Of a stretch of DNA of 42,339 nt, positions 8,801 to 14,940 are shown one piece after another. Source of the DNA: Armatimonadota bacterium. Lineage in GTDB: Bacteria; Armatimonadota; UBA5829; DTJY01. The notes under the pieces are model-generated. The model was not told the DNA's origin, ran no database searches, and saw only the letters and a list, made by a program, of their open reading frames with translations. Both the position numbers and the translations under genes were made by a program. Location of the stretch: NCBI GenBank assembly GCA_025358205.1, contig JANYKG010000002.1, positions 1 through 42,339 of the forward strand, read 5' to 3'. The first letter of the stretch is position 1. The number at the start of each line of letters is the position of its first letter.

Positions 8801-9020
8801 CACCGGCAAAGGCGTGTTCAACGGCGTGGGCGTTTCCGTTGCGGGCAAGACCGGCAGCGCGGAGAACGATCAGGGCGACAAAATGCCGCACTCCTGGTTT
8901 GTGGGTTTTGCGCCGGTGGACGATCCGCGAATTGCGTTTGCGGTAGTCGTGGAAAATGGCGGTTACGGTCGGGCAGCAGCCGCGCCGATCTGCCGCGAGA
9001 TAGTCAAAGCAGCGTTCTGA
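5811..9020 (+). CDS. FtsW/RodA (SEDS) glycosyltransferase fused to class B PBP transpeptidase, with HhH insert
   Basis: One 1069-residue chain joins the two peptidoglycan polymerising activities. ATG 5811 has GGAAG five bases ahead (a GTG at 5805 is possible). After TM1 (about 12-32), residues 40-98 match the ComEA-type helix-hairpin-helix (VNINTAS...ITDFRASHGLF), with a weaker second copy to about 150. Next comes an actinobacterial-type SEDS core: ADPYILP, FQPVEVVKLA and SDLIFASIGEELG, whose Asp (D451) corresponds to the catalytic Asp of RodA. A PBP linker helix at about 575-595 leads to the transpeptidase, with SxxK STFK at S818, SxN SCN at 881-883 and KTGS at K1013. It should synthesise and crosslink glycan strands outside the membrane. 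The gene is immediately followed by the FHA/PP2C/kinase genes, suggesting control by Ser/Thr phosphorylation. Confidence 0.95.
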   Translation: MRQTNRAIEGTLLLFASIVLLIGFALLFLAKLPSLNISQTVNINTASGDRIASSLMIDRSLGKRITDFRASHGLFQSTASLNEVALLSPDQAKSLAEIQKTHDLAGMSPGELASRGGLTNAVSERLVEWLALDRKVSEERLAAISIVSSDMVTRLDNRLIVRNSGKVVFNYWLYAGLLILAFFVLHAALRRRGAFADPYILPCALLLSGLGALILFSIKDPLRDTDVYTRQIQGILIGIVVAAFPLSAKFRSFRPWRYTYIFALLAVFLTLMLAVFGSGPGGAKLKLFGFQPVEVVKLALVFFVASYLADRWSALMDKTGPRRTFTMPLFRDIGPLLVMYLLSLFTFVLVKDLGPMLILFGMFVCMLYAATGKLSFVAVGVAAVGVTGWLAYVMHLGVFDVRVDMWLGPWKNAHANGMQLGQALWGLGTGGVFGSGLGLGQPAFMPRSGSDLIFASIGEELGLVGSLFTLIVSSIIIARGYRAALHARTDFERFLAVGISTLLGIQIVIIVFGVLGILPLTGVTFPFASFGKSSLVASFLMVGLLLNISANGTRDSLDVRREFRGAVSGLLTGLLVLILGVAGIGRLIWVQGVKSDQIAGMTVTTPDADGFVRPHINPRLMSIAASIPRGSIYDRNGKPLATSRASELQQLGAVDTAADRPMDRYYPYGQSMSHIVGYVDPRCGGPIGYEKWRNNDLRGFEDYAQLLPLYRRRFTPYKTNLEGKDVRLTVDADLQATVEKALVKFAGAVRDKRNGRRKDRAAAVVIDVYTGEILAAASIPGFDPNELTTGKWMAYNNDRTGESVLFDRSMNGVYPPGSTFKLVTASAALENGVDLLVNCAHQAFNVRWSYDSKNYSRRRITDLEEMRAHGLTGLAKAIRVSCNVFFARMGIALGPNKLYDMTRKYRLSRIPPPKKLAEDLPDNAYGQGTIQVSPLEMARVVAAIANGGVMMKPQLVKDVSLHEKALETVMPVEMGRPLSATSANALRKMMADVVSKGTGKGVFNGVGVSVAGKTGSAENDQGDKMPHSWFVGFAPVDDPRIAFAVVVENGGYGRAAAAPICREIVKAAF

Positions 9021-9104
9021 CACATGACACGTGATGAGCGAACTGCTTTTCGAGACGTTCTGAGCCGTCACGGCCGTTCACGTATCACTTATCACTTATC
9101 ATCC
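9018..9104. repeat. Period-7 inverted repeat, TGAYAMR family
   Basis: The left arm begins in the stop codon of the SEDS–PBP gene and reads TGACACA, TGACACG, TGAT. The right arm (9075-9104), read on the other strand, reads TGATAAG, TGATAAG, TGATACG, TGA. The arms pair imperfectly, with a second small stem inside (GAGCCGTCACGGC). The element fills the gap before the FHA gene and stops just short of that gene's ribosome-binding site. Confidence 0.7.
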
Positions 9105-9116
9105 GGAGGGTCCCAC

Positions 9117-10259
9117 ATGGATATGTTCGAGAAGATCAACAAGGCGTTTGCGGGATGGTACGAGTCGTGGTTTGGCGATGCAGTGAGCGACATTCGCCCG
9201 AAGGATGTCCTCCGCAAGGTCGTCAGCGCCATGGAGGACAACCGCAAGGAAGGGCTGGACAACCGCGTCTATGTGCCGAACAAATACGTGCTGGAGATCG
9301 CTTTCGAGAGTGATGACGAGCGCGAGTACCTGCTTGCGTTTCTGGATAAACAGGAGTTTGAGTCCGCACTTCGCAAGTACATGTCGCAGAACAAGTATTA
9401 CGTTCGTGGGCTGCTTGACTTCACGATTCAGGAAATGGAGCAGGCCGAGGGTGAGTCTCAGCCTCAGAAGTTGACGGTCAAGGCCAAGTGGGACGTTCGC
9501 CTAATGGAGAAGGAGAGCGATCCGCCCGTGCTGGACGCGCCTCCGCAGGCCGTGCCGGGCACCCCGTATGAGCCGTATGAGGAAGAGGAGTACACGGTTG
9601 CCGGAACCGATGTCTACGATGCCAGCACCGTTGCGCCGCCTTGCTTGAACATAAAGAAGGCGGATGGTTCAACGAGCCAGTTCCTTCTGACGAAGCCGAC
9701 TGTCACGATTGGCCGGTCGCAGCGTTTGAACAACGACATCGTGATCGAGAACGACGGCATGGTTTCCAAGCGTCACGCGCAGATATCGCTTGGGGCTGAC
9801 GGCTTCACGGTCAGCGACCTCGGCAGTACGAACGGCCTGTGGGTAAACGGCGCGAAGGTGTCCTCGGCGCTCCTCCGAAGCGGCGATGTCATCCGCCTGG
9901 GCGGGACGGAGATGACGTTTGAGGAGTCCGGCGTGCGCGCGCCTGTCGTTACCGGCTTGCAGAGTCGTCCTCGCTTGATGATAGACCGGGGTGGGCGGAC
10001 TGAGGAGTTTCGGCTGGCGTCTGATGTGGTGATCGGTCGGTCGCTTACCAGTGACGTGCGGTTTGAGGATCGTTCGGTTGCCCAACGCCACGCGCGGGTA
10101 TTCTCTCAGGGCGGCGGAAATTATTACGTCGAAGACCTGGGCAGCGAATCGGGCACGGTGGTCAACGGCGTGGTGATTCTGCACGGCTCACCGGTCAAGC
10201 TGTCCGCTGGAGACCGTATCAAGCTTGGGGATGTGGAGGTGCGCTATGAAGTGGATTAG
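9117..10259 (+). CDS. fhaA: FhaA-like protein: DUF3662 domain plus two FHA domains
   Basis: ATG 9117 follows GGAGGG at good spacing; the upstream extension of the frame lies in the repeat and is not expected to be translated. The 380-residue protein starts with a DUF3662 domain (about 1-115, MFEKINKAFAGWYESWFGD), then an acidic linker. FHA1 is at about 175-265 (IGRS at 198-201, SKRHA, DLGSTNGLWVNG). FHA2 is at about 290-380 (IGRS at 306-309, AQRHA, DLGSESGTVVNG). FHA domains bind phosphothreonine peptides. In mycobacteria FhaA sits beside rodA, pbpA, pstP and pknB and interacts with cell-wall proteins phosphorylated by the kinase. Two FHA domains instead of one is a difference from the mycobacterial form. 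Likely a cytoplasmic adaptor between the kinase and the SEDS–PBP synthase. Confidence 0.92.
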   Translation: MDMFEKINKAFAGWYESWFGDAVSDIRPKDVLRKVVSAMEDNRKEGLDNRVYVPNKYVLEIAFESDDEREYLLAFLDKQEFESALRKYMSQNKYYVRGLLDFTIQEMEQAEGESQPQKLTVKAKWDVRLMEKESDPPVLDAPPQAVPGTPYEPYEEEEYTVAGTDVYDASTVAPPCLNIKKADGSTSQFLLTKPTVTIGRSQRLNNDIVIENDGMVSKRHAQISLGADGFTVSDLGSTNGLWVNGAKVSSALLRSGDVIRLGGTEMTFEESGVRAPVVTGLQSRPRLMIDRGGRTEEFRLASDVVIGRSLTSDVRFEDRSVAQRHARVFSQGGGNYYVEDLGSESGTVVNGVVILHGSPVKLSAGDRIKLGDVEVRYEVD

Positions 10260-10362
10260 CGGACTTGACTACTTACTCGGTATACTGAAGTATATTCTGC
10301 TCGTCGGCCTGTCGTTGTTCATGGTTTACATGATCGGCCTGCTAAGGCGGAATGCGGATTGA
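10246..10362 (+). CDS. 38-residue single-TM protein between fhaA and the PP2C gene
   Basis: A strong ribosome-binding site GGAGG six bases ahead of ATG 10246 lies inside the end of fhaA, so the genes overlap by 14 bp and are probably translationally coupled. The peptide starts MKWISGLDYLLG and carries one hydrophobic helix (about residues 10-32), ending with positive residues RRN before the stop. By inside-positive rules the C-terminus would be cytoplasmic. In actinobacteria this position holds fhaB, which is a membrane helix followed by an FHA domain. Here only a helix is present, so it may be a stand-alone membrane partner. That comparison is inference. Confidence 0.7.
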   Translation: MKWISGLDYLLGILKYILLVGLSLFMVYMIGLLRRNAD

Positions 10363-10368
10363 TGACCC

Positions 10369-11709
10369 ATGAATGAACCTGGAATCAGAACAGCCTTCAA
10401 AACGGATATCGGGCGCAGGCAGGAGAACGAAGACTCCTACCTCGCGCTGAACGCCGCCGAACTCGGCGGGCGCGCGGATGCCCTGCTCATTGTCGCGGAC
10501 GGCATGGGCGGTCGTGCGTCTGGTCAGGTGGCCAGCCGCCTGGCCGTCAGCTCCGTGCGTGACGCGTTTCTGTCTGGGGCGGTGGCGGATGACCTTTCGT
10601 CGAGTCTGAGAGAAGGTCTGCGCACTGCTAACTCAAAAGTCTTTGGCGAGGCGTCCACTAAAGCTGAACTTCAGGGGATGGGTACAACCTGCTCCGCCGC
10701 AGCGATCAAGGGCGGCAAGGCTTTCTTCGCGCACCTGGGTGACAGCCGCATCTACCTCTTGCGGGATGGCGCGATTCTTCGTCTGACCGAGGACCATTCT
10801 TTTGTGGCCGAGAAGGTGCGCACGGGCGAGCTTACCGAGGAGCAGGCCAGACAGAGTAGGTTCCGCAATGTCATCACACGAGCGGTCGGCCTTGAGGCAG
10901 ACTGTCAGCCGGCGGTCGGCAGCGTGGACCTGGCGCAGGGCGACGTGCTGCTGCTCTGTTCGGATGGGCTGACCGGGCCGGTACCCGACAACCAGATTGC
11001 CGATATTCTGTGCGGTTCGTCCGACGTGGATGAGGCTTGTGATCGGCTGGTCAAGACCGCACTGAAAAACGGCGGCAGTGATAACGTCACAGTGGTGTTG
11101 GCTGTGTTCGGCACGCGCACGTCAGTCAAACGCCGGGCAGTCAAGAAGGAACCGAAGCGCATCTCGTGGGTGATTCCGCTACTTATAGGTCTGCTGTTGG
11201 GGCTTGGGATAGGGGCGCTGCCGGGGTATCTCATTTTCCTGAAGCCGACGCCAAAGCAGGTCGTCGCCGAGAAGCCGACAGTCAGTGCGACAGTTTACGG
11301 CGACCCCGTGCCGCTGACCTACGAGCCGCTGCAGCAGGGATTCCTCGCGTTAGATGAGGCAGAGCGATTGAATGTCGTTGATACCCAGGCGCGGCGAATG
11401 GTGGTTGACGGCAACGGCAAGACGCTCGCCACGTTCCCAGCGCGCGGTACGTTCAAGCCCGTGAAGCATACGCCCACCCAGATGGCGGCTGCTGATACGG
11501 ATGGGAATCTGTACGTATCCGACCCGGTCGGCAAAAAGATACTCAAGTTTGGCAAAGACGGCTTGTTCCTGTGCGTTATAGGCGAAGGGAAGCTGATGTT
11601 ACCGGAAGCGCTGGCTGTTGACAAGAACGGCAGCGTGTTCGTAATTGACGGCGGTAGGCTCAAGGTCATCCGACCCAAGATCGGTGAGCAGAAGGAGCCG
11701 TCACCATGA
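10369..11709 (+). CDS. PP2C-family Ser/Thr phosphatase with TM helix and external beta-propeller-like repeats
   Basis: The 446-residue protein begins six bases after the small TM gene. Residues 1-245 form a PP2C phosphatase with all metal motifs: RRQENED (16-22), DGMGG (44-48), HLGDSRIYLLRDG, CSDGLTG and GGSDNV. A transmembrane helix is at about 267-288. The roughly 150-residue tail shows NHL-type repeats such as AAADTDGNLYVSDPVGKKILKF and ALAVDKNGSVFVIDG, expected outside the membrane. The domain order matches mycobacterial PstP (cytoplasmic phosphatase, TM, external domain), which dephosphorylates the kinases and FHA proteins of the locus. The stop overlaps the kinase start by 4 bp (ATGA), indicating tight coupling. 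The external repeats could sense cell-wall material; this is inference. Confidence 0.94.
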   Translation: MNEPGIRTAFKTDIGRRQENEDSYLALNAAELGGRADALLIVADGMGGRASGQVASRLAVSSVRDAFLSGAVADDLSSSLREGLRTANSKVFGEASTKAELQGMGTTCSAAAIKGGKAFFAHLGDSRIYLLRDGAILRLTEDHSFVAEKVRTGELTEEQARQSRFRNVITRAVGLEADCQPAVGSVDLAQGDVLLLCSDGLTGPVPDNQIADILCGSSDVDEACDRLVKTALKNGGSDNVTVVLAVFGTRTSVKRRAVKKEPKRISWVIPLLIGLLLGLGIGALPGYLIFLKPTPKQVVAEKPTVSATVYGDPVPLTYEPLQQGFLALDEAERLNVVDTQARRMVVDGNGKTLATFPARGTFKPVKHTPTQMAAADTDGNLYVSDPVGKKILKFGKDGLFLCVIGEGKLMLPEALAVDKNGSVFVIDGGRLKVIRPKIGEQKEPSP

Positions 11710-13313
11710 GCCTGGGCATGATCGGAAAATACGAAAAGCTGGACGTTCTAGGCCACGGAGTATCCGGCATTGTCTACCTGGCATGGGACACCCTGCTCGG
11801 CAAGCACGTCGCGCTGAAGGAGATCAGCCTTCAGTCCGGCGATGAGGCGCGGTTCCTGGAAGAGGCGAGGGTGCTTGACCGACTGCGCCATCCGAACATC
11901 GTGCAGGTGAACGGTGTGGACAAGATTGACGGGCATCTGATCATTGACATGGAGTACGTGAACGGCACGAACCTTCATGAATATCTGCGGACTCACGGCA
12001 AGCTGCCTGTGCGCGAGGCGTTGAGCGTGGCGTTTCAGGTCTGTGATGCGCTCGATTTTGCTCACAAGAACAACATAGTACACAGGGATATCAAACCCGC
12101 GAACATATTGATCTCCAAGGAGGGAGCGGCTAAAATCGCCGACTTCGGGCTGGCTGAGATACTCGGCAGCGGCTCATACGCCGGGGGCGCGGGCACATAC
12201 GCGTACATGGCGCCGGAGGACTTTGCGGAGGAGGAACGCTCGGACAGCCGATCGGATACTTGGGCGGTTGGGGTCACCCTTTACGAGATGCTTACAGGCA
12301 GACGTCCGTTCCAGGCGGATAAGGCAAAAGACCCGTTTTCGTGGAGGCGGACTGTATCGGAAGATAGCCCATCGCCGCTTGGGGAGACTGATCCATCATT
12401 GCCTATCGAACTAGAGCAGGTTATTTCGCGAGCTTTGGCGAAGAATAAGGCAGAGCGTTATCAGTCTGCCGGTTTCATGCGTGACGATATTGCGAAGATT
12501 CTTACATCGGTCGGTGGTCAGGTTCCGTTGAGTTGCGCATCTACTGCCGGACCGGAAGCGTCTGCCCTTCAGTCTGCTGAGGATTCCGAGATTGAGTCGG
12601 ACGTAGAAGTAATCCCGGACGAACTGGATTTTGGCAAGGTTCGCAAAGGCGAGTTGGGCAGCCGCAAGCTGCGTATGCGCATTCCGGGCCGTGGGCGGAT
12701 CGAGGGCCGGGTGGCGTCGCTTCCCGGGTGGCTGGCGGTCACCCCTCAGTCTTTCAACCGAAGGAATCAGACGCTCGTCGCAACAGGAGACACGAAGACA
12801 ATCTGGCAACCGGGTACCTATCAGGATCAACTGCTCCTGGAAGTGGACGGCGAAAAGATTAGTGTCCCGGTTTCCATGCAGGTCGTTCCGCCGCGCAGGT
12901 CGTTTTCTGAAGTTGTGTGGTGGTATGTGCCGCTGCTCGCGATATGCGCGATGCCTGTACTGGCGCGCTTGGTTGTATCAAAAGACCATCAGCCGGATGC
13001 GGCGGGTCTGGTTACATCCGGCCTGCTGTACGTCATGCTGTTGATAATGAGCATTGTTGCTGATCTGGGGATACCGGAGAAAGTCGTCCCCAGTGCCGCA
13101 GCGACGGTGGCCATATTCGCAGTGGTGGGCCAGTTCACTCAGCGGTCGGCTATTGCGCAGATGAAATCGGCTGATCTTGTGGCAATGTCGGTGGCCGGCA
13201 CGTTGCTGAGCCTGTTGATAGCCATGCAGTTGCTTACGGCATCGAAATGGAGAGTTTGGGGCGTGATTCTAGTTTTGTGTTCGGTCATCGCCACTATGGC
13301 GTTTGGCAGATAG
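11706..13313 (+). CDS. Membrane Ser/Thr protein kinase with Ig-like domain and about five TM helices
   Basis: The 535-residue protein overlaps the phosphatase gene by ATGA. Residues 9-265 are a Hanks-type kinase: glycine loop LGHGVSG, VALK with K38, HRDIKPAN with D128 and DFG at D146. APED replaces the usual APE. Residues about 302-395 form an all-beta domain (ELDFGKVRKGE...LPGWLAVTPQSF...TYQDQLLLEVDG) like those that accompany HYDIN/ASH-type repeats. The last 135 residues are about five hydrophobic helices. It differs from PknB, which has one TM and external PASTA repeats: here the beta domain precedes the membrane part and should be cytoplasmic. With the PP2C and FHA neighbours it likely phosphorylates cell-wall proteins. 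Its stop codon TAG is also the edge of an intergenic repeat. Confidence 0.93.
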   Translation: MSLGMIGKYEKLDVLGHGVSGIVYLAWDTLLGKHVALKEISLQSGDEARFLEEARVLDRLRHPNIVQVNGVDKIDGHLIIDMEYVNGTNLHEYLRTHGKLPVREALSVAFQVCDALDFAHKNNIVHRDIKPANILISKEGAAKIADFGLAEILGSGSYAGGAGTYAYMAPEDFAEEERSDSRSDTWAVGVTLYEMLTGRRPFQADKAKDPFSWRRTVSEDSPSPLGETDPSLPIELEQVISRALAKNKAERYQSAGFMRDDIAKILTSVGGQVPLSCASTAGPEASALQSAEDSEIESDVEVIPDELDFGKVRKGELGSRKLRMRIPGRGRIEGRVASLPGWLAVTPQSFNRRNQTLVATGDTKTIWQPGTYQDQLLLEVDGEKISVPVSMQVVPPRRSFSEVVWWYVPLLAICAMPVLARLVVSKDHQPDAAGLVTSGLLYVMLLIMSIVADLGIPEKVVPSAAATVAIFAVVGQFTQRSAIAQMKSADLVAMSVAGTLLSLLIAMQLLTASKWRVWGVILVLCSVIATMAFGR

Positions 13314-13389
13314 TCCGCATTATTCACGGAACGTGTGAATAATGCTCAGAAGGACGCAGATTATGTGGAACATGCATAATCCATGCTAG
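13311..13389. repeat. CTAG-bounded twin-hairpin repeat, copy 1
   Basis: The 79-bp element begins with the TAG stop codon of the kinase gene and ends CTAG at 13389. Hairpin 1 is GCATTATTCAC / GTGAATAATGC. A linker CTCAGAAGG follows, then hairpin 2 around GATTATG / CATAATC. It matches copies at 14843, 29116 and 35860 with several substitutions. The start of the downstream HEAT gene lies just outside its right edge. Confidence 0.9.
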
Positions 13390-13415
13390 TTATTCTTTTC
13401 GACAGGAGCATTCGA

Positions 13416-14840
13416 TTGGGCAAGAAAATCTTTCTCGCAATAGTTATTCTGTTGGTTGGATACGGTATCGTGAATGGTATCGTGCGTAGTGTTGAGTTGA
13501 AGGGGCTGTCGCGCGACCTTCGGGCCGGGAGTGAGTCGGCCAAGGTTGCGGCAGCTACGCGGCTGATGAAAATTGATCGCCTGTATGACGTAGTGCAGGC
13601 GATGCAGCCCAAAGACCGCATAAAGGCCATGGATGCGGTGGACAAGACGTCCGGTGAGTTGACCGTCAAGCAGTCGCTCATCCTGCTCAAAGACACGGAT
13701 AAGGATGTCCGCGCTCGCGTGGTGAAGGTGTTGATCGGCGCTGCCAAGGATCACGTTGATCTGCTCATTCCAGCGATGAAAGACTCCGATGAAAACGTGC
13801 GAAACGGCGCAAAGGATGCCCTTGTCGGAATTGGTCCCAAGGTCATATCACTGGTTCAACCAGCCGCCAAGATTGTTGACACCAGAGGCGCTGCCATTGA
13901 TGTGCTGATCCGTCTGGGTGTACCCAGCGTCCCGCCAGTGGTTGCGCTGCTGAAAGAAGACGATCAGGATACGCGCATGGCAGCCGCAAGCGCGCTTGGC
14001 AAGATTAAGAGCATGGATGCTACTCCTGCGCTCATGGTTGCGACCAAAGATATCAAGGCTGTGCGTATGTTGGCGATAAGCTCGTTGTGCGACATATGTG
14101 ATCCGCGCTCGTCGGACCTGCTCATATCCGTGCTTATCGGATCGCAGGACGGCGGCGAGGTAAGGGCGCGAACCGCTCGGGCGTTGAGTGTCATCGGCGG
14201 CGCTAAGGCGTCTGCGGCGCTGGTGAGTGTGCTCGGCGATTTGGATCTGAAAGTTCGCTCATCATCCATCAGCGGCTTGCAGAGAATGGGCGATCCCGTG
14301 GTCGGAGTTGTTGCCGCGAAGCTTTCCGACCCCAGCAAAATCGTGCGCGAATCAGCAGCACGGTGTTTGGAGCAAACGAATTCACCTGCTGCAGCGGCGG
14401 TGTTGGTGCGTATGGCTAAGGATGCTGACCCGGCAGTGCGCGCATCATCCGCAAACGGCCTCGGCGTGCAGACGGCAGCCGGTCATCCCGATGTGTTGAT
14501 AGCAATGTTGAGCGACAGCGCCGATGAGGTGGGGGAGGCCGCGGTGGCATCACTGATTGAGATCGGCGTCCGCACCATTCCTGGGCTGATGGCTGTGTTG
14601 AAGTCATCGCCGAGTGAAACTGCGAGATATCGGGCGGCAGAGGCGCTTTCAGGTATAGGGCCTGATTCCGTGCCTGCACTACTTGCAGTTGCCGGTGGAG
14701 ATGTGAATGCTCAAAGGTGGGCTGCATATGCGCTAGGCAGAACGGGCGACCAGCGCGCAAAGCCGACGTTGGAGAGACTTGCAAAGGCAAGTGACCCTGA
14801 TCTGGCGGCGGTCGCAAAGCGCGCGCTAAGCCGCATGTAG
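13416..14840 (+). CDS. Membrane-anchored HEAT-repeat protein
   Basis: I choose TTG 13416 because AGGAG sits seven bases ahead. The alternative ATG 13383 lies inside the repeat element and has no ribosome-binding site. The 474-residue protein has a hydrophobic helix at about 4-24 (IFLAIVILLVGYGIVNGI). The rest is a long run of roughly 31-residue HEAT/PBS-lyase-type repeats, recognisable by recurring units such as LLKDTDKDVRARVVKVLI, DSDENVRNGAKDALVGIG and LLKEDDQDTRMAAASALGKI. Such solenoids are protein-binding scaffolds, and no enzymatic residue is apparent. The membrane anchor and the position between the kinase and the sensor kinase could link either system, but no function is assigned. Confidence 0.9.
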   Translation: MGKKIFLAIVILLVGYGIVNGIVRSVELKGLSRDLRAGSESAKVAAATRLMKIDRLYDVVQAMQPKDRIKAMDAVDKTSGELTVKQSLILLKDTDKDVRARVVKVLIGAAKDHVDLLIPAMKDSDENVRNGAKDALVGIGPKVISLVQPAAKIVDTRGAAIDVLIRLGVPSVPPVVALLKEDDQDTRMAAASALGKIKSMDATPALMVATKDIKAVRMLAISSLCDICDPRSSDLLISVLIGSQDGGEVRARTARALSVIGGAKASAALVSVLGDLDLKVRSSSISGLQRMGDPVVGVVAAKLSDPSKIVRESAARCLEQTNSPAAAAVLVRMAKDADPAVRASSANGLGVQTAAGHPDVLIAMLSDSADEVGEAAVASLIEIGVRTIPGLMAVLKSSPSETARYRAAEALSGIGPDSVPALLAVAGGDVNAQRWAAYALGRTGDQRAKPTLERLAKASDPDLAAVAKRALSRM

Positions 14841-14842
14841 GA

Positions 14843-14922
14843 TTAGCCCACATTATTCATGAAACGCATGAATAATGCTCAGAAGGCCGCGGATTATGCG
14901 GGACATGCATAATCTGCGCTAG
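14843..14922. repeat. CTAG-bounded twin-hairpin repeat, copy 2
   Basis: The 80-bp element starts TTAG at 14843, two bases after the stop codon of the HEAT gene, and ends CTAG at 14922. Hairpin 1 is CATTATTCATG / CATGAATAATG, then CTCAGAAGGC, then hairpin 2 GGATTATGC / GCATAATC. This is the only full copy whose edge does not itself provide the upstream stop codon. Confidence 0.92.
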
Positions 14923-14940
14923 TGGCCTACGGGGGTTCTA

